Notes under the pieces: model-generated
The model's database searches: none
The model's input: only the letters and a program-made list of their open reading frames with translations
What the model was told of the DNA's origin: nothing
Shown here: positions 1 through 7,636 of the stretch, in pieces
Numbering within the stretch: the first letter of the stretch is position 1
Layout: every line of letters begins with the position of its first letter
Assembly (NCBI RefSeq): GCF_004331685.1
Contig: NZ_SJSM01000021.1
Coordinates: forward strand, 22,415-86,414
Length of the DNA stretch: 64,000 nucleotides
Source of the DNA: Pedobacter hiemivivus
Lineage (GTDB): Bacteria; Bacteroidota; Bacteroidia; Sphingobacteriales; Sphingobacteriaceae
Direction of reading: 5' to 3'
Made by a program: the position numbers and the translations under genes

Positions 1-1
1 C

Positions 2-1219
2 GATCCTTTCCGTTATTGTAATGAAGAGCGAGCAAAAACGGAAATACTAAAACCAGAACATCTCGCTTTTGCCCGCAAAGCTGCTAGCGAATCTTTTGTA
101 CTCTTAAAAAATGATCAGCACATCTTGCCTTTGAAAAAAACAGGAACCATTGCTTTAATAGGACCTCTAGCAAATACTGGTGCCAATATGCCCGGTACCT
201 GGAGTGTAAACAGCGATTTGGCCAACACCAAATCTCTTTTACAAGGAATGCAGACCGCAGCAGGTACTGAAGTTAAAATCTTGCACAGTCTTGGTTCTAA
301 TTTACTTGCCGATGCTCAATACCAAGAAAGAGGAACTATGTTTGGCCGTGATATTCCACGCGATAACCGTCCCGAAGCAGAAGTTATCGCTGAAGCTGTA
401 AAGCTAGCTCAACAAGCCGATGTAGTGGTGGCAGCATTAGGCGAAAGTTCTGAGATGAGTGGCGAAGCCTCGAGCAGAACGGATATAGAAATCCCTGAGG
501 TACAAAAACGTTTGTTGCAGGCTTTACTTAAAACTGGTAAACCGGTAGTCTTGGTTTTATTTACGGGTAGACCATTGGCTTTGAAATGGGAAAATGAAAA
601 TGTACCAGCCATTTTAAATGTTTGGTTTGGCGGGACTGAAGCGGCGAATGCGATTCCTGATGTTTTGTTTGGTGCAGTAAATCCCTCTGGAAAACTGACG
701 GCAACCTTTCCTCAAAATGTAGGTCAGGTTCCGCTATATTATGCACACAAAAATACAGGTAGGCCATTAGCAGAAGGCAAATGGTTTAGTAAATTCCGTT
801 CCAATTACCTCGATGTAAGCAATGATCCACTTTATCCTTTCGGATATGGGTTGAGTTACACTACTTTTGCTTACAGCAATTTAAAACTAAGCAAAAACAG
901 CTTTAAAGCTGGCGAATCGATTACGGCCAGTATCGAGGTAAAAAACACCGGAACTGTCGAAGGCAAAGAGGTCGTACAATTATATATTCAGGACCTTGTA
1001 GGCAGCTCTACCCGCCCAGTGAAGGAGTTGAAAGGGTTTCAAAAAATCAGTTTAAAACCGGGAGAAAGTAAAACAGTAAGTTTTAAAATCACTGAAGAAG
1101 ATTTGAAATTCTACAATACGGCTTTAAAGTTTATTGCTGAGCCTGGGGATTTCAAGATCTATGTCGGGGGCAATTCCAGAGATGTTATAGAAGCGAAATT
1201 TGTTTTGGCACCTTTATGA
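2..1219 (+). CDS. bglX: Periplasmic beta-glucosidase, glycoside hydrolase family 3 (5' truncated by window edge)
   Basis: The reading frame is open from base 2, so the gene starts upstream of the window; the TTG at 125 is only an internal codon. The visible 405 residues are the C-terminal half of a GH3 enzyme. The segment GESSEMSGEASSRTDI is the BglX-type region that carries the acid/base glutamate, followed by the GH3 C-terminal alpha/beta domain (LVLFTGRPLAL, FGGTEAANAIPDVLFG). A fibronectin-III-like domain closes the protein (EVVQLYIQDLVGSSTRPVKELKGF). GH3 BglX enzymes hydrolyse terminal beta-glucosides, usually in the periplasm. The catalytic nucleophile domain and signal peptide lie outside the window. 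The assignment is secure for the family; substrate is not known. Confidence 0.93.
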   Translation, partial: DPFRYCNEERAKTEILKPEHLAFARKAASESFVLLKNDQHILPLKKTGTIALIGPLANTGANMPGTWSVNSDLANTKSLLQGMQTAAGTEVKILHSLGSNLLADAQYQERGTMFGRDIPRDNRPEAEVIAEAVKLAQQADVVVAALGESSEMSGEASSRTDIEIPEVQKRLLQALLKTGKPVVLVLFTGRPLALKWENENVPAILNVWFGGTEAANAIPDVLFGAVNPSGKLTATFPQNVGQVPLYYAHKNTGRPLAEGKWFSKFRSNYLDVSNDPLYPFGYGLSYTTFAYSNLKLSKNSFKAGESITASIEVKNTGTVEGKEVVQLYIQDLVGSSTRPVKELKGFQKISLKPGESKTVSFKITEEDLKFYNTALKFIAEPGDFKIYVGGNSRDVIEAKFVLAPL

Positions 1220-1223
1220 TTCC

Positions 1224-1247
1224 AGGTTACTCTTAGGAGTAACCTTT
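1224..1247 (+). terminator. Hairpin terminator after the GH3 gene
   Basis: GGTTACTC (1225-1232) pairs perfectly with GAGTAACC (1237-1244) around a TTAG loop, followed by a short T run. It starts five bases after the GH3 stop codon and lies just before the convergent Rpn-type gene. Confidence 0.6.
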
Positions 1248-1251
1248 CAGG

Positions 1252-2214
1252 TCATACCAATGCCTCAATTTCTTCTATTGAAAGATCTGTTAATTCGGCA
1301 ATTTCATCAAGATGGGTATTTTTAGCTTTTAATTTTAGTGCTATTTCAATTGCTTTTGCATACTCACCTTTAGCCTTACCTTCTGCAATACCTTCTGCAA
1401 TGCCTTTAGCTTTGCCTTTAGTTTCAGCCTCCCCAATGGCATAATCCAATACATTCTTATTATCCCATTTGTATTTTAAACTTGTATTATACATTTCTTT
1501 CTCCTTCTTAGTTAGGTTGGCATAACTAGCCAGATTAAACAATTGATCAAATTCCGGTCCTGATAAATATTGAGGCCGTTTTTTAAATTCTGTTAAATGC
1601 TTTAATGCATATAACCACTTGTCCAGATTTGTCTCCAGTTCGTCGGGCTTCTTCACAAAATTAAGCATCTCGATGAATATAAAGCCCAATTTATCATAGA
1701 ATATTTTACCTGTATACCTGTTAGTCAAGCAAATATCTTGCACATACTCCGTTCTAGAGCAATCCGGTAAATTAAAATCCTCCAAAAAAGCGAGCAGATA
1801 AACTTCTGTCAGCTCATAAGCCCAATCTTTCCGACCACCTTTTGGAGCTTGTTCACTTATCACTCTGGAAGCATAAAATAAAGCGCGCTCTTTGAAGTAT
1901 TTCTGGTAGCCACGTTGAACTTCTAATATAAATTTACTACCATCGGCATCGGTGCAGATTACATCAATAACAGCTCCCCCTTCCTCAGCGTTTTCTCCAG
2001 GATATTCATTTCTCCCGTATTCGATAGACTTAATGAGTTTCCGGCCCACAAACAAATGGTTTAAAAGGCCAATCAGAATGGGTTTACTTTCATCCGAAGC
2101 AAAGAGCCTTTTGAAAGAGAAATCCACGAATGGATCAATAAAGGTTGTTGCTTTGGCTTTGAGTTTAGCTTTTTTTTGGGATGCTCGCATCGCAACGCTT
2201 TCTTCTTCTGACAT
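1252..2214 (-). CDS. Rpn family / PD-(D/E)XK nuclease-transposase-like protein
   Basis: A 320-residue protein of the Rpn/PDDEXK_2 group (recombination-promoting nuclease, often called a transposase). The N-terminal part has the family signature FIDPFVDFSFKRLF, and the nuclease motif reads ID-x8-10-FILEVQ, with putative metal-binding Asp84, Glu98 and Gln100. The C-terminus has a Gly-Lys/Glu-Ala repeat tract (GKAKG, GIAEG, GIAEG, GKAKG), common in these proteins, and then a helical segment ending in IEEIEALV. I chose the ATG at 2214 because the frame upstream to 2262 encodes a hydrophobic stretch that is not part of the family. Known members act as DNA endonucleases that stimulate RecA-independent recombination; cellular role here is inferred. 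Confidence 0.85.
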   Translation of the reverse strand: MSEEESVAMRASQKKAKLKAKATTFIDPFVDFSFKRLFASDESKPILIGLLNHLFVGRKLIKSIEYGRNEYPGENAEEGGAVIDVICTDADGSKFILEVQRGYQKYFKERALFYASRVISEQAPKGGRKDWAYELTEVYLLAFLEDFNLPDCSRTEYVQDICLTNRYTGKIFYDKLGFIFIEMLNFVKKPDELETNLDKWLYALKHLTEFKKRPQYLSGPEFDQLFNLASYANLTKKEKEMYNTSLKYKWDNKNVLDYAIGEAETKGKAKGIAEGIAEGKAKGEYAKAIEIALKLKAKNTHLDEIAELTDLSIEEIEALV

Positions 2215-2409
2215 TTGTGGTTGGTTAAGTTCTCTCAACAAAAGTACTACGATCATAAACACGAAATCTAAGTCGGTTGAAATTTGATGGAAACACCCGA
2301 AATATCGAACATATTCAGAATAAAGTAGAAGATATGGCCAACCCTAGAAAGGATTAAAAAATTTAATATTGTCTTAATTAGGAATCGAATAATCAGTATA
2401 GAAACATCT

Positions 2410-2627
2410 GTCAGGCATTACTATGAATAGGGAGTAACTAGGGGATGAGTAGGGAATGAGTAGCTGGTTGCTGTACCTTTGATTTAGGGTTGGGTTAGGG
2501 TTGCTATACCCTAGGGGTAAAGCAAGGGTATAGCAACGGTAAAGGAAGGGTAACGCAGGGGTAAAGCAACCAGCTACTCATTCCCTACTCATCCCCTTCT
2601 CATTAGCTAGTCATAGTAATCCTTGAC
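2410..2627. repeat. Large nested inverted repeat (218 bp hairpin-forming intergenic element)
   Basis: The outer arms pair from 2410 to 2627 with interruptions. The core arms 2441-2472 and 2565-2596 are perfect 32-bp reverse complements. A second inner palindrome pairs 2500-2512 (GTTGCTATACCCT) with 2525-2537 (AGGGTATAGCAAC). Between about 2514 and 2570 the sequence also has a degenerate ~11-base direct repeat of the form GGGTAaaGCAA, about five copies. There is no open reading frame inside. It could be a MITE-like or REP-like mobile element, or a structured RNA; the sequence alone does not decide. Confidence 0.85.
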
Positions 2628-2637
2628 AAAGTTCATC

Positions 2638-3084
2638 TTACACTCTTCCTAAAATTTGTCCTAAGCTCGGCTTGTTTACAAATTCACTGTTTGCAATAGC
2701 CTTATCCCGTATCTTGTGAGCCGCTATTACAGCATCCTCTTCACAGGGAGCCATCAGGTAAATGCAAATTTTGTCTCCTTCAAAAAAATAATGTTCCTTG
2801 ATTGCCAATTCAGATCGTTGCAAATCATTAGCTAGTGAAATCACATATACATCAGAATTTCTCTCTAGCTGGATAAAATAGCAGTCTCTGGTGATATCGG
2901 TGTAAAAACCGGGATTAAGGCGGCATTCCAAAATCTGAGCATCACTAAATGTTCTAAACCTGTTGAAATAGGCTTTAGCAGCAAATGCATCATCAAAAAC
3001 TACATGGACAGGGATGTTCGTTTCTGCATTTGGCTCCAGGATAAAATAAAGACATCCGTTGTTTTCGTCGTGGTTGAGTTCCAT
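2638..3084 (-). CDS. Hypothetical protein, 148 aa, no recognised family
   Basis: I do not recognise this protein. It is soluble, with no signal peptide or membrane segment. It is rich in acidic and aromatic residues, has five cysteines scattered through it (including NGCLYF, ILECRL, RDCYF, MAPCEED), and alternates short beta-like stretches (LYFILEP, VHVVF, CYFIQLE, VYVISLA, ICIYLMAP) with helices, suggesting an alpha/beta fold. It starts with ATG at 3084 and its stop lies only 10 bp from the outer arm of the inverted-repeat element. No neighbour suggests a role. It is probably a real gene because of length and codon use, but it could be a lineage-specific orphan. Confidence 0.6.
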   Translation of the reverse strand: MELNHDENNGCLYFILEPNAETNIPVHVVFDDAFAAKAYFNRFRTFSDAQILECRLNPGFYTDITRDCYFIQLERNSDVYVISLANDLQRSELAIKEHYFFEGDKICIYLMAPCEEDAVIAAHKIRDKAIANSEFVNKPSLGQILGRV

Positions 3085-3750
3085 ATTATTGTTGATTAAA
3101 CAGTTAATAATAGAAGTCCCGGACGGGATTTTAGCAGGAGGCCATGAGATCTGTTTTAACCAACGATAGGCTTAAAAACGAAGATGCAACTATAGCGAAC
3201 TCTAAATACCGCCCTGCATGGCTTCTCACGGCCTTGGACACGGATTTACAATAGAGCCCATAACGCTATAGTGCACCTTCAAAAGTACAATAATATTTGT
3301 TATGGGCATTAATCTATTGTCCCTGTCCTGTACTTGTGAGAATTCTGCAGGTGAGACTCTTTGAATTAATACCTCATTTAAGAAGTAATTGATATGTTGT
3401 TTATATTTCTTTAGTTCATTGGCGTGATATTTTGGTTTATATACTGGGTTATAACCTCAATTCAAAGATTACTAGAAAACTTTAAATAAAAAAAATTATC
3501 CAAAAAATTAACTGCAGATTTAATTATGTAAAATATTGCAATAAACTACAATATTTCGACAACCATTTAAGACAAATGCCATGAATCAAAAAACAAGAAC
3601 CATTTCTAACTTTTTATGCTAAACTTTTTCCTCTTCTTCCTGAAATTCTTTTAGAAATGAACAAAAGAGTTCTTGAAATATACGAGCTTTAAGTAACCAG
3701 GTTAAAAGATACTATAAATTATGGATAAGGTAATTTGGTTAACAGTGTGG
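3085..3750. other. Long AT-rich intergenic stretch with small inverted repeats, no gene seen
   Basis: No ORF longer than about 15 codons with a plausible start is visible on either strand. It holds several small palindromes: TGCAACTATAGCG (3185-3197) with CGCTATAGTGCA (3264-3275), GCCCATAAC (3256-3264) with GTTATGGGC (3299-3307), and AAATATTG (3531-3538) with CAATATTT (3549-3556). Base composition becomes visibly more AT-rich towards the downstream two-gene module, compatible with acquired DNA. Confidence 0.5.
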
Positions 3751-3778
3751 TTGTTATGAGTAATATTTAGTATTTTTG
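3751..3778 (+). promoter_or_regulatory. Predicted promoter of the 58-aa/ART-like pair
   Basis: TTG at 3751-3753, a 17-base spacer, then TATTTTTG at 3771-3778, which matches the Bacteroidota -7 consensus TAnnTTTG exactly. It lies 23 bases before the ATG at 3802. The spacer is a little short for the class, so the upstream element is less certain than the -7 box. Confidence 0.5.
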
Positions 3779-3801
3779 TATCAACAGCTTTAATTATTAT
3801 T

Positions 3802-3978
3802 ATGAGCGATAAAGACATTAAAAGACTTATTGATCTGGCTAAAGACGGGCTAAAGAAAGAAACCACCAAAGAGGAGGCGTTGCAATCTTTAGTACGTGCG
3901 GGTATTTTGGATAAAAATGGAAAGTATACTAAACATTATCCAAATCTGGCCAGATTAGCTGAGGAACATAATGTATAA
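3802..3978 (+). CDS. Small protein, 58 aa, candidate antitoxin
   Basis: A short ORF starting MSDKDIKRLIDLAKDGLKK and ending NLARLAEEHNV. It is charged and predicted to be mostly helical: an N-terminal helix, then TTKEEALQSLVRAGILDKNG, then a C-terminal helix. It has no signal peptide. Its last eight bases overlap the start of the next gene (ATGTATAATG), the arrangement of translationally coupled toxin-antitoxin pairs, and a good -7 box lies just upstream. The pattern EALxSLxxAGILDKNGxxT looks like a family of small bacterial proteins I have seen without an assigned function. The antitoxin role is inferred from size, order and overlap only. Confidence 0.7.
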   Translation: MSDKDIKRLIDLAKDGLKKETTKEEALQSLVRAGILDKNGKYTKHYPNLARLAEEHNV

Positions 3979-4603
3979 TGAAAGACCGAACTTTATTCTA
4001 GGTTTTCATGGATGCGACGAATCTGTCTGTCATTCTCTATTAAATAGTCCCAGTAAAATTAAAACCAGCAAAGAAGTCTTCGATTGGTTAGGGCATGGTA
4101 TGTATTTCTGGGAAAATAATTATGACAGGGCTTTAATGTGGGCGAAAGACAAGAAGAAAAGAGGCACATTAAAAGATCCAGCTGTAATAGGAGCTGTGAT
4201 TCAACCAGGACATTGTTGTGATTTTACCGATACAAAATATATTGAAGTAATAAAAGCTTATTACAAATTATTGGCTGACAAACATGATAAAGCAGGTGTA
4301 CCTTTACCTGTTAATAAAGATGTAAAACACGATATTCATAAGGATCAGTTAAAACGGGAATTGGACTGTACTACCATCGAATTTATGCATAATGAAATTC
4401 TGACTCAATATAATTTCGATATCAAATCAAAAGGTTATAGTGAATTTCAACTATTTGATTCCGTAAAAGGAGTGTTTACTGAGGGTGGGCCTGCATTTCC
4501 TGGTGCTGGTATATATAATAAAAGTCACATTCAAATTTGTATTAGAAACTCAAACTGTATAAAAGGCTTTTTTCTCCCACGCACTAAAGCAACATGGCCA
4601 TAA
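3971..4603 (+). CDS. ADP-ribosyltransferase-like protein, candidate toxin
   Basis: A 210-residue soluble protein. The N-terminus reads ILGFHGCDESV, followed by DWLGHGMYFWENNYDRALMWA (residues about 38-58), and near the C-terminus VFTEGGPAFPGAGIYNKSHIQICIRNSNCIKGFF. This order of His13, Tyr45 and a late Glu171 resembles the H-Y-E layout of ADP-ribosyltransferase folds such as DUF3990-type proteins, where HG and LGxGxYxxxxxxxA are hallmarks. It overlaps the preceding 58-aa gene by eight bases. I infer a DNA-, RNA- or protein-modifying toxin; no target can be read. Alternatives are a solitary modification enzyme or a domestic stress enzyme. The local DNA is AT-rich, consistent with transfer. Confidence 0.7.
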   Translation: MYNERPNFILGFHGCDESVCHSLLNSPSKIKTSKEVFDWLGHGMYFWENNYDRALMWAKDKKKRGTLKDPAVIGAVIQPGHCCDFTDTKYIEVIKAYYKLLADKHDKAGVPLPVNKDVKHDIHKDQLKRELDCTTIEFMHNEILTQYNFDIKSKGYSEFQLFDSVKGVFTEGGPAFPGAGIYNKSHIQICIRNSNCIKGFFLPRTKATWP

Positions 4604-4679
4604 GTTGTAATCCTCAGTTTTATTGATCGTTAACAGAATAAAATTTCTTTTATACTGTATAAATCAATAATTTAGTTAA

Positions 4680-5465
4680 ATGAACAAGCTCCAATTGACC
4701 TTCTCGATAATCCTACTCTCTGCCGGCTTAAACAGTAAAGCGCAAGATTTAGCAAAATACGAGAAAGGTACTTTTATAAAAGGAAAGGACAGTATTGGCT
4801 ACAGAGTGTTATTTCCGGAAAATTTTGAACGCACAAAAAAGTATCCTATCCTATTTGTGTTACATGGAAGTGGAGAAAGAGGTAATGACAACCAGAATCA
4901 ATTAACACACGGGGGGAGCTTATTCTTAAAGGAAGAGGTAAGAAAACAGTTTCCTGCGATTATTGTATTCCCACAATGCAGCTCTGATAGCTTTTGGTCC
5001 AATGTTGATTTTAAACAAGATGCTGCAGGTAATAGAGAATTCTTATTTCAGGAAGCGGGCCAACCTAGTAAAGCTATGCAGGCATTATTAGGATTGATAG
5101 ATAATTTCGTTAATAAACCTTATGTAAATAAAAATCAAGTCTATGCGGGAGGATTATCAATGGGTGGTATGGGTACATACGAATTGCTGAGACGCAAACC
5201 TCAATTATTTGCTGCAGCATTTACGATCTGTGGTGGTGACAATGTGGCTAATGTCCAAAAGTATAAAAATACACCACTGTGGATTTTCCACGGAGAACAA
5301 GACCATACGGTTCCAGTTGTATTATCGACAAGAATAGCCGACCGATTAAGAGAGTTAGGAAGCCCGATGAAGTTAACGCTATACCCTTATGTGGACCACA
5401 ACAGCTGGGACTCTGCTTTTGCAGAGCCCGAATTATTGCCGTGGTTATTTTCTAAGCGTAAATAG
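4680..5465 (+). CDS. Secreted alpha/beta-hydrolase esterase (prolyl-oligopeptidase-like / predicted peptidase)
   Basis: A 261-residue protein with an N-terminal signal peptide (to about residue 21, GLNSKAQ). The alpha/beta-hydrolase core shows the oxyanion region LFVLHGSGERG (residues 58-68), the nucleophile elbow GGLSMGG with Ser160, Asp208 in FHGEQDHTVP, and His240 in PYVDHNSWD, so the catalytic triad is complete. The family (COG4099 type, related to PHB depolymerase and feruloyl esterases) hydrolyses esters or peptides outside the cytoplasm. It is monocistronic, with 76 bases separating it from the ART-like gene. The exact substrate is not known. Confidence 0.85.
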   Translation: MNKLQLTFSIILLSAGLNSKAQDLAKYEKGTFIKGKDSIGYRVLFPENFERTKKYPILFVLHGSGERGNDNQNQLTHGGSLFLKEEVRKQFPAIIVFPQCSSDSFWSNVDFKQDAAGNREFLFQEAGQPSKAMQALLGLIDNFVNKPYVNKNQVYAGGLSMGGMGTYELLRRKPQLFAAAFTICGGDNVANVQKYKNTPLWIFHGEQDHTVPVVLSTRIADRLRELGSPMKLTLYPYVDHNSWDSAFAEPELLPWLFSKRK

Positions 5466-5482
5466 TTTTAGTAAAACTATTC
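5462..5482. terminator. Small hairpin between convergent genes
   Basis: AATAGTTTT (5462-5470) and AAAACTATT (5474-5482) are perfect reverse complements around a three-base loop. The hairpin covers the stop codons of both the esterase and yebC, and could end transcription in both directions. Confidence 0.45.
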
Positions 5483-6202
5483 TGCCATATTGTGATAAAC
5501 GGCCTGAACATCATCGTCCTCTTCCAGTTTATCAATTAATTTAAACACATCAGCTGCTTGCTCTTCAGTTACAGCAGTATGTGATAAAGCGATGCGTTCC
5601 AGTTTAGCACTTTTCATTTCTACACCAAGATCTTCTAATGCTTTTTGCATTTTTCCGAAGTCCTCAAATGCAGTTTGTACTACTGCAATATCATTTCCTT
5701 CTTCATCAGCCTCTAAGTACAAATCTTCCAAACCAGCATCGATCAATTCAAACTCTAATTCTTCCAAATCTCTTTCTCCCGGTAAAAACCTGAAGATAGA
5801 TTTGCGATTAAATATGAAATCCAATGATCCTGTTTTACCCAAAGTACCACCAGTTTTATTGAAGTAACTACGTACGTTAGCTACAGTTCTATTGGTATTG
5901 TCTGTTGCAGTTTCAATAAGTACAGCTACGCCATGCTGTCCATAACCTTCGTATACATACTCTTCGTATCCATTCTCATCCTTATTAGAAGCACGTTTAA
6001 TTGCCGCGTCTACTCTATCTTTAGGCATATTTACTGCCTTAGAATTCTGGATTGCAGTACGTAAACGCGAGTTGGTATCAGGGCTCGGACCTCCGTCCTT
6101 TACTGCCATTACAATCTCTTTACCTATCCTGGTAAACTGCACGGCCATTTTGGCCCAACGCTTAAATTTTCTTTCTTTTCTAAATTCAAATGCTCTTCCC
6201 AT
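5477..6202 (-). CDS. yebC: YebC/PmpR (TACO1) family protein
   Basis: A 241-residue cytosolic protein beginning MGRAFEFRKERKFKRWAKMA, the family start, with the hallmark GGPSPDTNSRLRTAIQNSKAVNMPKDRVDAAIKRA (about residues 37-71) and GYGQHGVAVLIETATDNTNRT. Full family length. YebC-type proteins were first described as transcription regulators; TACO1 and bacterial homologues have since been linked to translation of difficult (for example proline-rich) sequences. The function in this organism is inferred from family. Monocistronic, convergent with the esterase. Confidence 0.95.
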   Translation of the reverse strand: MGRAFEFRKERKFKRWAKMAVQFTRIGKEIVMAVKDGGPSPDTNSRLRTAIQNSKAVNMPKDRVDAAIKRASNKDENGYEEYVYEGYGQHGVAVLIETATDNTNRTVANVRSYFNKTGGTLGKTGSLDFIFNRKSIFRFLPGERDLEELEFELIDAGLEDLYLEADEEGNDIAVVQTAFEDFGKMQKALEDLGVEMKSAKLERIALSHTAVTEEQAADVFKLIDKLEEDDDVQAVYHNMAE

Positions 6203-6265
6203 TTTCTTGTTTTAGTTTATTTTGGTCGTCACCATTGCTTTTTCCGCACCTTATCTTTACCTGCC

Positions 6266-6348
6266 CGTCATCCTGAATTTATTTCAGGATCCCTCACCTG
6301 CAAAGCTATCTTTCTCTTGCGAGATCCTGAAATAAATTCAGGATGACG
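6266..6348. repeat. REP-like intergenic palindrome
   Basis: Arms 6266-6291 and 6323-6348 are perfect 26-bp reverse complements separated by 31 bases. Each arm is itself nearly palindromic around TCCTGAA...TTCAGGA. This type of CGTCATCCTGAATTTATTTCAGG palindrome is a recurrent dispersed element in many genomes. Only one copy occurs in the window. Confidence 0.85.
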
Positions 6349-6382
6349 AACTGCCTATTCAGAACAACTGCCTATTCAGGAC
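6349..6382. repeat. Two tandem 17-bp units
   Basis: AACTGCCTATTCAGAAC (6349-6365) is followed directly by AACTGCCTATTCAGGAC (6366-6382), one mismatch, with a weaker third copy after it. It abuts the REP-like palindrome in the 226-bp gap between tdh and yebC. Confidence 0.75.
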
Positions 6383-6428
6383 AATTGCCGCTCAGGTAAG
6401 ACGAGATGTGTCCTGTGCGGGACGAATT

Positions 6429-7373
6429 TTATTTCTTTAAATTCTTTAACATATCCGTTGTCAGCTTTGCTAAATCAAATTCTGGTTTCCAGCCCCAATC
6501 TTTAGCCGCATAACTATCATCTATAGATCGTGGCCAGCTATTTGCAATTTGCTGACGTGGATCATTATCGGTGTAAGTTAAGGTAAATTCTGGAATATGC
6601 TTTCTGATTTCAGCAGCAAGGATCTCAGGTGTAAAGCTTACGCCTGTAAAATTATAACTAGAACGGATAGAGATTTTACTCGCCTCTGCGTCCATTAACT
6701 CAATCGTTCCCCTTATCGCATCATCCATATACATCATTGGCAACTCTGTTGCTGCATTTAAAAAAGAAGCATAGGTACCTTTCATCAATGCATCATGGAA
6801 TATGTGAATCGCGTAATCAGTTGTACCTCCACCTGGGGCAGCTTTCCAGCTAATCAGTCCAGGGTAACGGATACTCCGTACATCCAATCCATACTTATTA
6901 AAGTAGTATTCGCACCAGCGCTCACCGGCAAGTTTACTTACTCCATATACAGTATTTGGATCCATCACACAAAACTGCGGAGTAAGATCTTTAGGCGAAT
7001 TTGGTCCAAATACCGCAATAGAGCTAGGCCAGTAAACCTTTGCTGTTTTATAAGTAATGGCCAGGTCTAGAATATTTAATAGACCGTTCATGTTTAAGTC
7101 CCAGGCTAGCTTTGGATTTTGCTCGCCTGTGGCCGACAATAACGCAGCCAGCAGGTATACCTGTGTTGGCTTATATTTTTGAAAGATGTTGTTTAAGGTA
7201 TCCTTTTCAAGTACGTTTACAAACTCAAAAGGTCCTGAATTTTTGATGTCGTAATCAGGTCTGCGGATATCACAGGCAATTACATTATCTTCACTATAGG
7301 TTTTACGTAGGGCAGTAACTAGTTCAGTGCCGATCTGGCCATTAGAACCTAATACTAATATTTTTTCACTCAT
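6429..7373 (-). CDS. tdh: L-threonine 3-dehydrogenase, SDR (UDP-glucose 4-epimerase-like) type
   Basis: A 314-residue NAD-dependent short-chain enzyme. The Rossmann motif is ILVLGSNGQIG at the N-terminus, and the catalytic YxxxK is in MDPNTVYGVSKLAGERWCEYYF. The segments SSIAVFGPNSPKDLTPQ and RYPGLISWKAAPGGGTTDYAIHIF are characteristic of the SDR-type threonine dehydrogenase of Flavobacterium and animals, which oxidises threonine to 2-amino-3-ketobutyrate. The ATG at 7373 is preferred over an upstream frame extension to 7439 because a strong promoter (7394-7425) sits between the two. Monocistronic. Confidence 0.88.
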   Translation of the reverse strand: MSEKILVLGSNGQIGTELVTALRKTYSEDNVIACDIRRPDYDIKNSGPFEFVNVLEKDTLNNIFQKYKPTQVYLLAALLSATGEQNPKLAWDLNMNGLLNILDLAITYKTAKVYWPSSIAVFGPNSPKDLTPQFCVMDPNTVYGVSKLAGERWCEYYFNKYGLDVRSIRYPGLISWKAAPGGGTTDYAIHIFHDALMKGTYASFLNAATELPMMYMDDAIRGTIELMDAEASKISIRSSYNFTGVSFTPEILAAEIRKHIPEFTLTYTDNDPRQQIANSWPRSIDDSYAAKDWGWKPEFDLAKLTTDMLKNLKK

Positions 7374-7393
7374 AAATAATTTATGGATTTTGG

Positions 7394-7425
7394 CAAAGGT
7401 AAATAAATGAACAAACCTATTCAAA
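7394..7425 (-). promoter_or_regulatory. Promoter of tdh
   Basis: On the minus strand TTTG (7425-7422), a 20-base spacer and TACCTTTG (7401-7394) fit the Bacteroidota primary-sigma consensus. It lies 20 bases upstream of the ATG at 7373. Confidence 0.7.
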
Positions 7426-7517
7426 AATGTTCGTAGCAACCAAAATTTATAGTTGATTATTTACAAGGTATTGCTGGGTTATTTTTAGATCCCTCCATAC
7501 AACTAATTGTTAAAAAG

Positions 7518-7548
7518 TTGATTTAGTAACAAAAACATTATATATTTA
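7518..7548 (+). promoter_or_regulatory. Candidate promoter of the ten-gene GMC operon
   Basis: TTG at 7518-7520, 20-base spacer, TATATTTA at 7541-7548 (one mismatch to TAnnTTTG). This would give a leader of roughly 80 bases before the ATG at 7637. No operator-like palindrome was seen. Confidence 0.4.
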
Positions 7549-7636
7549 CTTTATGGTGTATTTATGACACTAACTATTTTATTTTGCTTAATATTACAAA
7601 ACAAAACGCAGTTTAAACACACAATAACAACCAAAT

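Noticed and set aside
2214..2262. N-terminal extension of the Rpn-type protein to 2262
   Set aside because: The extra 16 residues are hydrophobic and not part of the family; the ATG at 2214 gives a typical N-terminus.
2513..2570. Series of ~11-bp GGGTAaaGCAA-like units as a CRISPR array
   Set aside because: Units are too short and degenerate, there are no spacers of constant length, and they lie inside a long hairpin. No cas genes are visible.
3580..3760. Tiny ORFs such as MNQKTRTISNFLC and MDKVIWLTVWLL
   Set aside because: They are 11-13 codons long, without recognisable starts or family resemblance, and are expected by chance in AT-rich DNA.
7374..7439. Longer tdh start at 7439
   Set aside because: A canonical promoter lies between 7394 and 7425, and the family N-terminus begins at the ATG at 7373.
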